From: Sophora flavescens
Lineage: Eukaryota > Streptophyta > Magnoliopsida > Fabales > Fabaceae
Assembly (NCBI GenBank): GCA_030762895.1
Contig: CM061069.1
Location: 83,909,048 to 83,973,047, forward strand
Direction: 5' to 3'
DNA length: 64,000 nucleotides
In this document: positions 34,461-45,595 of the stretch, one piece after another
Numbering within the stretch: position 1 is the stretch's first letter
Layout of the letters: every line of letters begins with the position of its first letter
Program-made: the position numbers and the translations under genes
The notes under the pieces: generated by a model
The model's database searches: none
Told to the model about the DNA's origin: nothing
The model's input: the letters and a program-made list of their open reading frames with translations, nothing else

Positions 34461-35705
34461 TTAAAAAGAGCAAGGTTCAGAAAAACTCATGGGAGTGGTT
34501 CCACCAGGATCCCATTGTCTGTGACATAAGGCCCAAGCGATAGCCAAAGGGTGGGAGTTCATTCCATGCTTCCATAACTTGCAGCCTTGATATGGGAGTG
34601 AGTGCTTGACAGTTACAGTGACTCCTTCCAGTGCGGCGGACTTCTCACTCCCTCTTGGGTCAAAGATGACCGCTTTCTCAACAAAATCCTCCCAATAAAA
34701 TTGAGGTTCAACCTCTTGGACTGGCCACAGTGTCTTCATATCCAAGAGAGAAAAATCCAGAGGCTCGAACTCCATTGCTGGTTGTTCCACAGTGGGAGGT
34801 GGCAAACAGTTAGTTGGGGTTACTGGTGCTGCTTCAACTGTGCATCCATCACCTGCTAAACCTGCAGAAATCTCAGCACACACCACACAAAGGTTAGTGT
34901 TAGTAGAGTCAATACATATATCACAATAAACTGAATCAGTAAAGGTCTGAATGTCTGGAAATTCAGCAATTAGTTCATCCATCCCATCACTCTCAACACA
35001 TGCATATGAGTTAATTGAATCATCTACTTCCAAAGGTTCTTCATCATCCTCAAGCACCGGGAAGCAGATGTCCTCCTGATCCTCATTTTCTATATGCACA
35101 GAATCCTCATACCTTTCAAAACATGCTATACATAAAGCAGTGTCAGTACAATCAGCACATGAATTATAATAGATAGAATCAGGGGATTCAACACACAGTT
35201 CATCAACAGAAACATTATCAAAATTATCATCAGAAGTATTGTCAGGAATAACCACTTGTGAATCTGTATGTTCTTCAAGGGGGTGTGGAGTTAGCAGTGC
35301 AGCCGAGGTGGCGACAATGTGATCAATTTGAATGGCCAACTTCTGAGATTCAGCTTCTCTCCTCTGATGGGATTCAAGACTTTGTTCTACCATCTGTTGA
35401 AATTCGAGAATGCATGCTTCCATTTGTGCAGTTATCTGTGCAGTCATTTGCTTGAACAGGTCCTCTAGTGAAGGTTCGGGAGGTGCAGAAGTGGTCACTT
35501 GGGTAGGATAATTGTTCACTTCAAACATGTCAAAATCACTGCTGAACTCATAACTTCCAGAAAAGTTAGGATAATTTGTGCATGGTGGTGGTTCACTAAA
35601 GTCAGGATAATATATGCATGGTGGTGGCTCATAATAAACATTAGGCATATAACCGTACATGTGATTATCCATGGTAGTACTAAAATTCATAACCAGACAA
35701 AACAA
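34461..35705 (-). CDS. Intact 414-aa ORF of the non-autonomous LTR element
   Basis: This is a single open frame starting MFCLVMNFSTTMDNHMYGYM shortly after the primer site; a second ATG at codon 12 could also be used. Residues about 20-60 hold a Tyr/Pro-rich repeat (YYEPPPCIYYPDFSEPPPCT). Residues about 80-135 are a Gln/Glu-rich coiled coil (LFKQMTAQITAQMEACILEF). Residues about 165-290 are very acidic with repeated Cys pairs (CADCTDTALCIAC and CDICIDSTNTNLCVVC) that could bind metal. The C-terminal part is more mixed. It is in gag position, but I see no gag core or CCHC knuckle. It could be a diverged gag or a novel accessory protein. The function is unknown. Confidence 0.6.
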   Translation of the reverse strand: MFCLVMNFSTTMDNHMYGYMPNVYYEPPPCIYYPDFSEPPPCTNYPNFSGSYEFSSDFDMFEVNNYPTQVTTSAPPEPSLEDLFKQMTAQITAQMEACILEFQQMVEQSLESHQRREAESQKLAIQIDHIVATSAALLTPHPLEEHTDSQVVIPDNTSDDNFDNVSVDELCVESPDSIYYNSCADCTDTALCIACFERYEDSVHIENEDQEDICFPVLEDDEEPLEVDDSINSYACVESDGMDELIAEFPDIQTFTDSVYCDICIDSTNTNLCVVCAEISAGLAGDGCTVEAAPVTPTNCLPPPTVEQPAMEFEPLDFSLLDMKTLWPVQEVEPQFYWEDFVEKAVIFDPRGSEKSAALEGVTVTVKHSLPYQGCKLWKHGMNSHPLAIAWALCHRQWDPGGTTPMSFSEPCSF

Positions 35706-35776
35706 CCAAAACTAATTCAGCGAAGAATTTTTTTTTCTCTCTCTTTTTTTTTTTTAACTGTTAATAACAACAAGAG

Positions 35777-35794
35777 TCCCCGGCAACAGCGCCA
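35777..35794 (-). promoter_or_regulatory. Primer binding site, tRNA-Asp type
   Basis: The plus strand reads GTCCCCGGCAACAGCGCCA near the right LTR, one or two changes from the tRNA-Asp 3' end. Confidence 0.82.
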
Positions 35795-35799
35795 ATTTT

Positions 35800-36976
35800 T
35801 GGTCGCGTTGTCGCGCGCGCGCCAAAAAGCGAGCGGTTTACAAAAATATGTAGATAGGGAGCGACAACTCGAGTATCGTCTCACAAGGACTCTTGGGTTG
35901 CTATTATCAAAAAAGTCAGATTTTGGGGGGTTTTGGATTTGAATTTAAACAAAGAAAACAAAGCAGAAAATAATGCAAACTAAGAATTATCAAATAGCTA
36001 AGAAACGATTAACCTACTGTTCTCGATTTCCCACTATCATTGGTTCATATAAATCCAAGCCCTAAGTAGATTCTAATCCCCTTTCGGTTGTAGCAACAAT
36101 TAACAAACGAAATCGCTACTACGGATGTATGTTCCTATTCCCGAAATAACAAACGGGGTTAAGCCCTCATGAACTAAACGAACATGAATGAACACACGCG
36201 AAATAACAAACGCGATTAAGTATAGGAACATAACATCACCGAAATGAATCAACACAACACTATACACTCCTGAAATAACAAACAGAAACATATAGCATCG
36301 CATTGAAAAGAGAATAGCAAACCAAACAGGAAATACAGAACCTCAAGTGTAATTGGAACCAATCACAGTAGATTAATCTAGGAGACTAGCTCTCCATTAC
36401 AGAAATGAACACAAAAGAGAAGAAAAGAAATTGAACTACTGAAACTACTACTACTAAAACTAACTCCTACTCTGACAAACTTCTCAGTTCTGCCTGAAAC
36501 AGACTTATATACTACTTCTGGATTCCGCGGACTCGCGAGGCGAACACTGTCTCGCGAGGCGAATATCATGAACAGTCTGCATCGTTTGGTCTTCTCGCGA
36601 GGCGAAGTACGGCTCGCGTGGCGAGGAATGGAAAAGTCATGGCTTCTGGTCTTCAGTCTCGCGAGGCGAATCTTCTATTCGCGGGGCGACACAGAAAGGT
36701 TGCGAATTTTCTGGCACAGTCACCTTCAGGTTCGCGAGGCGAATGCCTACTCGCGGGGCGAAAGCTCCAGATTTATTTCTTTTTATTAACCTGAAAACAG
36801 AAAATAGCATAAGTGCTTTATTTGACTCTAAAACAACTAAATTAACCTAAAAATACTTTACAGACTCAAAATACTGCTTAAAGACAATCGAGTCTAATTT
36901 GGGCGAAAATGATATAAAATTAGCACAAAGCCAAGGTTTTTCTAGTTATAAAACTAGACTAGCCAGAGGCTGATCA
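35800..36976 (-). repeat. 5' LTR of the young element
   Basis: In plus reading it starts TGGTCGCGTTG and ends GGCTGATCA. It is followed at once by the second ATGCC target copy (36977-36981). The TATA box in minus reading (TATATAAG) is at 36504-36511. Confidence 0.93.
36533..36765. repeat. TCGCGAGGCGAA repeat array in U3
   Basis: About eight copies of TCGCG(A/G/T)GGCGA are spread over 230 bp. The core TCGCGA is itself a palindrome. In minus reading the array ends about 22 bases upstream of the TATA box. The same array is present in the other LTR at about 32592-32822. Confidence 0.88.
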
Positions 36977-38086
36977 ATGCCCAAACCACCTAAGTCGAGA
37001 TTCAACCATCTTTTCTACAATAGGTGCTACCCCAACCCTCTCTCTAATGCTTTCATTCCTAATCCTATCACATCTAGTTTTTCCGCTCATCCAGCGCAAC
37101 ATTCTCATCTCTGCTACATTGATTTTACTCTCGTGTTGATTTTTTACCGCCCAACACTCCGTCCCATACAACATCGCGGGTCTAGTAGTTGTACGGTAAA
37201 ATTTTCCCTTTAGCTTAAGAGGTACTTTTTATCACACAAAAAACCCGAAGCCTTCCTCCATTTCGACCACCATGATTGAATCTGATGGTTTACATCTCCC
37301 TCAATTTCTCTGTCATTTTGTATAATAGACCCAAGATATTTAAACTGTGTGACTTGTGGTATGTTGTGGTCTCCAACTTTCACCTCTAAGCTAGAGGTAT
37401 TTCGCCTTTTGCTAAACTTACATTCCATATACTCCGTCTTGCTTCTACTCAAACGGAAGTCATGTGCTTCTAAAGCTTGTCTCCAAGTCTCCAACCTTCC
37501 ATTTATATCATCTCTCGACTCTCCAACTAGAACTATATCATCTGCGAAAAGCATGCATCGCGGTGCTGACTCTTGAATGTGCTCCGTAAGTACATCCAAG
37601 ACCAAGGTAAAAAGATAGGGGCTTAAAACTGACCCTTGGTGCAGACATATGGTTATTGGGAAATCTTCTGTGGCTCCACCCTGCGTTCTCACACTGGTCG
37701 TGGCCCCCTCATACATATCCTTGATAGCTCGAATATATGCAATCCGAACACCTTTCTTTTCTAGGGCTTTCCACAAAACCTCTCTTGGTACCCTATCATA
37801 CGCTTTCTCCAAATCAATGAAGGCCATGTGTAAATCTTTTTGATCCCTTCGATATTGTTCCATCACTCGTCGTAGCAAGTAAATTGCTTCCATGGTCGAC
37901 CTCCCGGGCATAAAACCAAATTGGTTGTCGGTGATTTTGGTTTCTTTTCTTAGTCTCCGTTCAAGCACCCTTTCCCATAGCTTCATATTATGACTCATAA
38001 GCTTAATCCCCAATAATTTACGCAATTTTATATATCTCCCTTATTCTTGTAAATCAGAATTAAAGTGTTTTTCCTCCATTCGTTTG
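36977..38086 (-). pseudogene. RTE LINE reverse transcriptase, 5'-truncated
   Basis: In minus reading from about 38080, WRK..L.IYKNKGD and GIKLMSHNMKLWERVLERRL are followed by FGFMPGRSTMEAI, FIDLEKAYDRVPREVLW (first catalytic Asp), QGSVLSPYLFTLVLDVL and MLFADDIVLVGES (the ADD catalytic pair). A thumb region follows with QFKYLGSIIQNDREIEGDVN. One continuous frame covers 38025-37210. A break near 37205 separates MLYGTECWAVKNQ...RLRWFGH (37174-36974). The endonuclease domain is absent. The enzyme copies LINE RNA at nicked DNA. The sequence continues at 31859-31654 after the LTR element. Confidence 0.88.
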
Positions 38087-38094
38087 AAAAAATA

Positions 38095-38591
38095 GATATA
38101 GATGGATTGACAGAGAGGACAATACCACAAGAATCATTGGCAGGAGTGGCAGAACTGGAAGCCTGAGACTATAAAAGACTCATCAATTGACTATATTGTT
38201 GAGTAGAAAGCTGAAAGTGAGATGGAGAATCATCAAACACAAACTTGATTCACATTTGTTGACTGGGGAGGCATGTTTTTCTTATAATTTGGTGGATAAC
38301 CATGAAGCTTGTAACACTTGCCTTTCGAATGCCCTAACAAACCACAATGTGCACAAAGGGGCCTGTCTTTCTTGGCGCCTTTGCCCTTATCATCATTCGA
38401 ATTCTTGATAGAAAAAGCATAAGCATTGTCATTACTTGTTGTGGAAGCTCCAATTTCCCTTTATTTCTCATCTTGAACAACAAGAGAGAATACTTTGGTG
38501 ATAGGGGGAATTGGATCCATTGATAGAATTTGACGACGAATGGAAGAAAAAGACTCATTCAAACCATCAGAAATGTCAACTGATACCATAT
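38095..38591 (-). pseudogene. Copia gag tail with zinc knuckle
   Basis: In minus reading it starts with a tRNA-Met primer-like TGGTATCAG (38583-38591). It continues NESFSSIRRQILSMDPIPPI and TKVFSLVVQDEK, a conserved copia gag segment, then a CCHC knuckle (CAHCGLLGHSKGKCYKLHGY, about 38360-38300). A Ser/Gln-rich linker leads to the RTE junction. A stop codon follows VQDEK. Most of gag before NESFSS is deleted, since the primer site lies only about 20 bases upstream. Confidence 0.78.
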
Positions 38592-38831
38592 TGAGATTTG
38601 GAATTGTGAGAATGAATTCGATTGAATTGATGAATTGAATACAAGTGAGCTTATATAATAGCTCAAGTACAAACAGAAAAGAATAACAGAACAACTAAAA
38701 AAAAGGATCAATGTGAGAACGCCCTCTTCAGATGTTTTGAGGGTAACAGAAAGTATCACAGAGAGAAGGGGAAACTCCAAGGAGAAATCGAGGTGGGAGG
38801 GGCAGAGAGTATGTTAGAGTAAATATCGGAT

Positions 38832-39660
38832 ATGGAGAGTTGCCAGTTTTTTCAAAAGCATCCTAGCTGGAGAGAAAGGAAGATTGAACAGAATCAACCT
38901 GCAAGCTTTTCCAAGTTATTTGCAGGGACATCAACCTATGGCTTAGAAGACATGAGGAAAGTCTTCCTCAAATGGGGTAGGGTGAGTGATGTTTTCATTT
39001 CACACCAGAAAGACAAATTTGGGAAGAGGTTTGGATTTGTTAGATTTCAAGATGTCCATGCACCAAAAGCCCTTGAAGGCAAGCTTGATGGCTAATATCT
39101 CTTTGTTTGAACGAGGAGTGCTAAAGGGTAAACATGTTGTTAATGAAACAATATCAAATTTAAGAATTTCACTTCTTGTCTGTGGGGAAGAATCTTAAGA
39201 AGCTTCGGTCAGGTAGAAATGGTGTGGGGGATAGTAAAGCTTCCAAACGCGTTGATATCAAATTTTAAAGAATTCTTTTTGGGTGGTGTTTGCTGAAGTA
39301 GGGGCCGTGAGTTTTTTAGGTTGGAGTTTCTCTAATCGAGGGGTTTTCGTTTCTTTGTTGGGTTTTTCAGTTCAGCTGGGCTTGAGTTTGGTGGGATACT
39401 GTTAAGTTTGGTGGAGGAAGTTGGTTTTTGCATATTTGGTTGATTGGGCTTGTAGGGATTTGAATCTTGTTAGGGTGATTTCCTGTAGGGGATGTTGGTT
39501 TGGTGACTGGGTGCGGCCTTGACATATGTAAAAATAATACTATTCTTTACTCCGTCACTATTTTATTTATATTTCTTCCTGCTCTCTTGATTCTGGCCTT
39601 GTATACGGATTCAGTATCCTTTCTACTCATTGTTAATATATTTTGTTTATAAAAAAAGAA
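38832..39660 (+). mobile_element. Truncated L1-like LINE with RRM-type ORF1 start
   Basis: The frame from 38832 encodes an RNA-recognition motif: LFAGTSTYGLEDMRKVFLKW, VSDVFISHQKD, and the RNP1-like KRFGFVRF at about residue 64. Plant L1-type LINEs often carry this kind of ORF1. The frame stops at 39095. The end of the unit (TTTGTTTATAAAAAAAGAAT at about 39640) looks like a LINE 3' end with an A-rich tail. The endonuclease and reverse transcriptase between are missing, so it is internally deleted. Confidence 0.6.
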
Positions 39661-39670
39661 TAATAAAAAA

Positions 39671-39836
39671 TAACTAACTAATTATACTGTTCAGTCAATG
39701 ACAAATTATGATATTGATTATTTTTAAGATAATTAGGATAAAAGTCAAAAATTATCAATGATGTGGTAACTTATGATTGGTTGACAGTATAAAAAACATT
39801 TACACTGATAATATACATCAACTAAACTATTTTAGA
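39671..39836. mobile_element. Decayed MITE (legume TTTACACTG/CAACCAATCA type)
   Basis: The right half reads GATTGGTTGACAGTATAAAA then TTTACACTGATAATATACAT. The left half carries a weak inverted match. It is related to the clearer copy at 43610-43783. Confidence 0.5.
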
Positions 39837-40094
39837 AAACCCTCAAACCCCTGCTCAGCCGTTTACCCCAATTTGGAGTATTTTTGGGGGAAAATATTTA
39901 AATTATAATTTACCCTTCCAGTCTTTACTAATTTGTATTAATAAATTTTTTTTTGAAAGGTACATCAATATTATTTAAAGAATAATACTTATGTTAATTT
40001 TTTAAATAAGGGTAAGATTGTAAAAATATGTCATAAACCCTCCATTTCCTTCCTATTATGTAATATACACTCACAAATAACGTGATGGATAATA

Positions 40095-40126
40095 CCTCCC
40101 CTCCCCTCCCCTCCCCTCCCCTCCCT
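40095..40126. repeat. (CTCCC)n microsatellite
   Basis: Six tandem CCTCC/CTCCC units. Confidence 0.95.
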
Positions 40127-40129
40127 TTC

Positions 40130-40350
40130 CTTCCTTTTGTGAACACATGGTGCATTGAAAATCAAATCCCATGCAAGTCACCAACTGGATTGACAACTTC
40201 CCTTTAATTAAAAAAACATTTTTCATGCAAGTCATCAACTGGACTAACAATTTTCTTGAAAATAAAGAAATTATCTTAATGTGGCACACTCTAAATTGAT
40301 AACTTACTTCCTGTAGATAAAAACTTTGGAACCTACACTAGTATGATAAA
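40130..40350 (-). repeat. Inverted relative of the 28.1 kb dyad array
   Basis: Two dyads (CAAGTCACCAACTGGATTG with GACAACTT, and a second near 40231), followed by AACCTACACTAGT in inverted order, match the 28085-28470 region on the other strand. Confidence 0.65.
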
Positions 40351-41161
40351 TTACAATGCCTCATTTCTTTGAGTAGCATGAAAAATATTTATTAGTATCT
40401 CTAGTTAGCTTTATTATATATTCCAAAGGCACAATTTTTTTGTTGACATCTTGTCTTATATTTGTTCCAGCATGTCTCCTTCGGCAAACTAGAGGTGACT
40501 AGAAATTTCTAGTGGGAGAAAACAACGCCGGTTATTCATTTTAAACAACACGTGTTGGATAAGAAGTCGCAACTACCCACTTTTAAAAAGCAACTAGTAC
40601 GGTAATCGTGCAAGGCGCATAAATTAACTCCGAAGAAGCAATATAAAAAACATAATCTTTAAAGATTAACAACACAATAAAATTATATATATATTTAAAT
40701 TTTTTACTAACATCCTAATTTATAATGACTTAAAGAAAAATATCATAGACAAATGTTAATATCAAGATTATCTCTTAGTGCACATATGATGTATCTACTT
40801 GTAGAAAAACAACATTAAATAATAGAGTATGTTTTCGAATACTCCAATTTTATGTGGCAGCCTTTCTCAGTCATAAGCCTATGAACTAAACTAAAACAAA
40901 ATGCTTCAATTTATGTGACAGCTATAGAACCAATAGCACATCCATTCTCAAGCTCAGTTGAACATCAAAAGCCCACCATTTCAGTTTAAAGGGTCGAGGC
41001 TTCAAGAAAAATTTTAAGATACATTAGATAATAAACAACAACCTATAAAATGATAGTTATAATTGAATATAATAAACTACAACTGAATATCACTAGTCTT
41101 GTAAGCAGCACTACGTACTACAAAAATATTGATAAACGACAATTGAAAAATAATATAAGTG

Positions 41162-41288
41162 ATTAGCCTTCCTTCACAGAAGTGCACATGCTCTTATCTA
41201 TGTACTTCAATTCAAGAATAAATAAATTAGCCTTCTTTCGCAGAAGCACACATGCACTTATCTATGTATTTCAATTAAAAAACAAATA
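41162..41288. repeat. Two-copy 64-bp tandem duplication
   Basis: ATTAGCCTTC...CTTATCTATGTA...TTCAATT recurs at 41162 and 41226 with a few substitutions. Confidence 0.85.
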
Positions 41289-43609
41289 AATCAAAACTTA
41301 ATAAGAAAATCATTAAGGTGAACAAAGAAACAACTCACCCCATTAGATGCATTCCAGGTGAAAGAGATGAACTTCTGATTTCAATAATTCAACAATTAGT
41401 TTTGAACTTAAATATTAGATGCATTGCATTAATAAATTTGAAAACTTCTCAACATTTTTTTTTGTTGATGAACTACTTTTGTTCTTAACCCCAAAAATGA
41501 AAAATACAAAACGATTGTTTCTTACCTCTGAAGCAAGGTTACCCACATAAACAGTTGTATAGTGATGATGGTTCTCAACAACATCACTCTTAGATGTCTC
41601 TTTACCATCTTTGAAGAAGTTGGGTAAAATATGCTAGTCAGTTGCATGCCAAATATCCCATCTCTTTAACTAAGAAATTAGAATACTTCACAAATATAAT
41701 AATTTTTAAATGTTCCAATTATCTATAAAATATTTGGTCAGACAAAAAAGGTTGCTACAAAATATTTGAAAACATCAAGATCCACCCTTAACTTAATAAA
41801 TGTAGCGTAAATTCAATTGTTTCCATCCCCTCAAAAGAATTACCCCACATGAATGCTTATCAACCATATATTTTCTCCACTATACAGTAGTAATACTATG
41901 GTTTTAGCTGCACGTTATTGCCATTATATCGCATTTTGTCATTATTTTGATATTTGGTATCTGTTTATCATTAATACAGTAGGTAGCAACTACTGTTGTG
42001 ACAGAACCACAATCTCAAGGGAACATCCCTAGACCAAAAAGTTTAATAATGGGAAACAGCATAATTTATTACTTTCTCATCTAATAGCCTAACATCATGT
42101 CAATTAAATTACCCATATTTGACACATAATAATTAAATATTCAAGAAAATAAATTGTCCAGAAAAAAAATGAAGCAAAATAATTTAAATGTACCCAACCA
42201 AAATTATAACATATCAATAAAGCACAATCGTAAGCTATTAGACCTTACTGAGAACAATCGTATTTCAGTAGCATATTCCTCATTCTTCTCTGATTCCTAG
42301 TTCAATAGCTTTACATAAGCAATCTTATCCATAATCGAACGATGTATAAGCAAGATAAACAGAAGAATCTTAGAAAAAATAATCAACACTCTAAGGATAG
42401 CATGCATAATAGATAAAGATGGCAAGTTAGAGCAAGCGATTGCCATTAGTCAGATCTCTACAAACAAATAATTATAATTATGTCCAAAATCAAGCATCAA
42501 AATAGCTTTTAGAGAAGTACCGTAAAATGAAAGAAAAAAGAAAAACAATGGATTGTCAATACCGGATACTAATAATCAAATACCAATGTAATATAGCATA
42601 TTTAGTGAAAGTAAAAGTTGTTTGTGAACTTCGAAAGTCACGTATAAAATAAAAATCACAAAAACACGTAAAGTATGGAATTGCAGATTAATGATTTGTT
42701 ATTATATTACTATGTGCATAAAGACTCAATCCAAAAACAGTTGACGATACATTTCATCTACACAGTTAACCACATAATTGCAAGAATGAGTGATGATTTA
42801 TTTCCAATTCTCAAACTAAGGCACATAAATTCTAGTGGAACTATGATTTTTTTTAATAATATAGTAAAGTTCAATTTTTGAAAAAAATTAATAGATACAT
42901 GGGGTTCAGACATAGTGACTTGTATACAGTTTAGAGTGGAGTGACCCAAATATTTTGTGTTTAGTTTTAAAAATTGATAAACAAAATATCCAAAAGTTTG
43001 TTCTTAAAATTATTTAACCTCTCTTAACCTCCAAAATTGAATCATGATAGTGTTCCTTAAAACTGAATCATGATAATTAAATGCATCTTCTAAATTAACA
43101 GGGATTGACCAATAGAAAAGTCATACTCAGTATCACTCTAAATGCTAGGTCCACTCACAAAAACTTGTATTTCTTTATAGTACAATACACTGAGCCCACG
43201 AAAATAATTTAGATACACAAAAATTAATACTTAGTAGAATCAATTTTGCTTCAAAATCGCATTAATCAAAAGTAGCATGAACAAATATACGAAACTTATA
43301 ATCATAATTCTTATAAAACAACATTTTTATTGCAAAAAATAAAATATAAGCATTGTACTCGGTCACCTATATATATGGACCGAGAATGCTAACTGAAATC
43401 TTAACCTTAAGGATCAAGGCCTCCTAGCTTTCTCTATAAAATCTTAAGAATGCTAATTGATCTTATTGGAGCATGCTTAATAATTTATCAATGCTATGAG
43501 ATCACAAGAATAGTACCAGTGAAACTGAAACTCATCCTAGAAACAAACAATGATTTAATTCATTATACTTCAAAAGTAACCTTAAGTTCTTGTAAAAAGA
43601 GAGAGAGAG

Positions 43610-43783
43610 TTTAATTTGTACTATCAATGTAAAGATTTTTACACTGACAACCAATCAGAAATCGTGGAATTGATGACTTTTTAGGTGGTTAGGATACGAA
43701 TCAAGCATTTATAACGATATATCAATTTCTGATTGGTTGACAGTGTAAAAAAAACTTTACACTATCAGTATATTTCAATTAAA
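43610..43783. mobile_element. MITE with long terminal inverted repeats (174 bp)
   Basis: The left end (TTTAATTTGTACTATCAATG ... ACACTGACAACCAATCAGAAAT) and right end (ATTTCTGATTGGTTGACAGTG ... TTCAATTAAA) are inverted copies over about 55 bases. No ORF. Confidence 0.88.
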
Positions 43784-44254
43784 TCCAAAAACAAAGGTAA
43801 CCTTAAGTTTTTTTTAATGTACAAAAATGATAGTAATAATAAAGTATAACTAATTACCGGAAAAGTTACTCTATTTGAAGATACAAATGACTATTCAAAT
43901 CTTTTAAATTATAATTTTCTATTTTAATTTCACTTAATAACAATTTGTTTTTATGTGAAACCGTGGGTTTCTCCGCCTTCCTTGTTGTCAATATTAAATT
44001 GACATTATTGTGAAAGTGTCAATTAGGCATTTGATAAATGCTATTCCAACTTTTCCAAGAGAAAGAAGGAACAACTTAAAAAAGAGGAAAAAAAGAGAAG
44101 AAAATGCACTAAGATTAGTAGAAAAAAAATGATAAAAACTAAAACTTTTCAATTTTTACAAACACTACAAAAAGAAGACAAAGGAAACAAAAATGTCATC
44201 CGCACTGCACAATGTAGGGGTGTTTTTCTACAAACCATTGAGCTACTTCAAGAT

Positions 44255-44340
44255 CAGGGGTGGCCCTGAGAACGGTCGAGGTGGGCGATCGCCTAGGGGC
44301 CTAATTTTTTGGGGACACCAGATAGTGTAAAATTTTACAT
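44255..44340 (+). mobile_element. Possible hAT transposon end
   Basis: CAGGGGTGGCCCTGAG resembles the CAGGGG start of several plant hAT elements. No matching right end or transposase was found. Confidence 0.25.
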
Positions 44341-45595
44341 AGTATATAAATGTTATATGAAAATTTATAAATTTATACAATTTATAAATGTTTTACATAT
44401 TATCCCTGTTACTTGCATCAATTAAGATAATTTTTCTAAATTGAAACTGTTAAAATCTTATTTACCATCTACTATGTCATAATGTGTAGATTAAACAGTA
44501 TCTTGCTTTGATTTCTATTGAAAATGATTTTTTTAAAAAAAAACATTGATTATGATCCGATTATTAAAGATTTTGCAGCAAAAATTGCAAGGAAGACAAT
44601 CTTCAAATGATTATGAGGGTACTATTTTCCTGAGCTCTCCCAAGGCACCCATATACCACAAATAAAGCTTATCAGAGACAGACCATGAGATGAGCACAGA
44701 GAAAGCGGAAGAAAGGGAGAACTGACCTGGGTCAAAACTGTATAAGAATAAATGATTTGAATTCTGAAGTCAATGAAAACAGAGAGAAAGGAAGTGGAGA
44801 GATTGAAGAAGTAGAAATTTAAGAAAATGAGAGAATTGATCTAGGTCATTTGTTTCCCGTTCTGCAAAGAAAAACAGTGATTGTTTGAGCACTGCATTTC
44901 CTAAAGATTGAACACAAAAATAAATTATCCCACCAAAAAAATATAAATAAATAAATTAAACATTCCATGTTGGGTTTTCTGCAAGGATTTATTACTACAA
45001 TCAAAAGATGGACATTAGAAAAGCAGGAGATCGTATGTAGAATATGGAGAAAGGTGAGCCGATTAATTTAGAGAGGAGAAAGGAAAAGTAAAGTGTTTAT
45101 TTAGAAATTAAATGAAAAGGTTAAATTTTTTTTAAGAAAATGATAATGAGGTGTCACTTATGTGTCCATTTTAAATGAGGTGTCAGCACGTGAGTGATCC
45201 AAGTGAGCAGTGTAAAAATTATACTAAAATTATGGGAGGTATCAGAGAACTTACCAATTTTTTATGAGCAAAAATCCATCATTGTGTTGAGGAAAGCTTT
45301 ATACTTTTGAAAACTTTGTCAGTTCTGACTTAACCGTACAATGCTTCATCATAATATAATAATAATATGATAATAATATAATAATATATATACTAATATA
45401 TAAAGAGAATACTTGAATTTTGGTTTCAACATTTTAAAATACCCAGACTACCCCTAATAACTTCCATAAATTAATTAATAAATTAATCATAATTATCATA
45501 TAATAATTTAGAATTTAGAAAAAAGGAATAAAACTGAATCAAAATTTTAAATTTTTTTAAAAAATGAAACCGTTTTACATGTAAGGTATACGGAG

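Larger units (their letters stand above)
31860..36976 (-). mobile_element. Young non-autonomous LTR retrotransposon (Tat/Athila-like primer site)
   Basis: It is complete: TG...CA LTRs of 1177 bp (31860-33036 and 35800-36976), 5-bp target duplication ATGCC, tRNA-Asp-type primer site next to the right LTR, a purine tract (AAGTTTGGGGTATTT) next to the left LTR, and one 414-codon ORF. No protease, reverse transcriptase or integrase is present, so other elements must supply them. By eye the LTRs differ at about 20 positions, mostly transitions, which suggests a fairly recent insertion. Confidence 0.93.
31626..38086 (-). mobile_element. RTE-type LINE, 5'-truncated, inserted in the copia element
   Basis: The 3' end, in minus reading, is the typical plant RTE end (GGGATAAGGCTTGGTTGTTG, ending near 31626). 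The 5' break near 38086 lies inside the reverse transcriptase. The element is split by the LTR retrotransposon at 31860-36976 with target duplication ATGCC, so its own sequence is only 31626-31859 plus 36977-38086. Confidence 0.85.
28850..38815 (-). mobile_element. Ty1-copia retrotransposon, minus strand, broken by nested insertions
   Basis: In minus order there is a probable LTR end and tRNA-Met primer-like TGGTATCAG (38583-38591), a gag tail with zinc knuckle (about 38590-38095), an insertion (RTE LINE 31626-38086), then protease (WTVDSGA near 31620), GAG-pre-integrase, integrase core, a second insertion (29208-30449), and the integrase C-terminal region (GYPQGYKGYRLYD near 29150). Reverse transcriptase and RNase H are missing beyond about 28850. 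Most of the gag N-terminus is also lost. Confidence 0.82.
40400..45590. other. AT-rich intergenic DNA
   Basis: No gene is supported; short frames are scattered and lack recognisable motifs. It holds a 64-bp tandem duplication (41162-41288), a MITE (43610-43783) and a hAT-like end (about 44255). An ATA-rich stretch at 45345-45410 lies next to the virus-like integrant. Confidence 0.6.
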
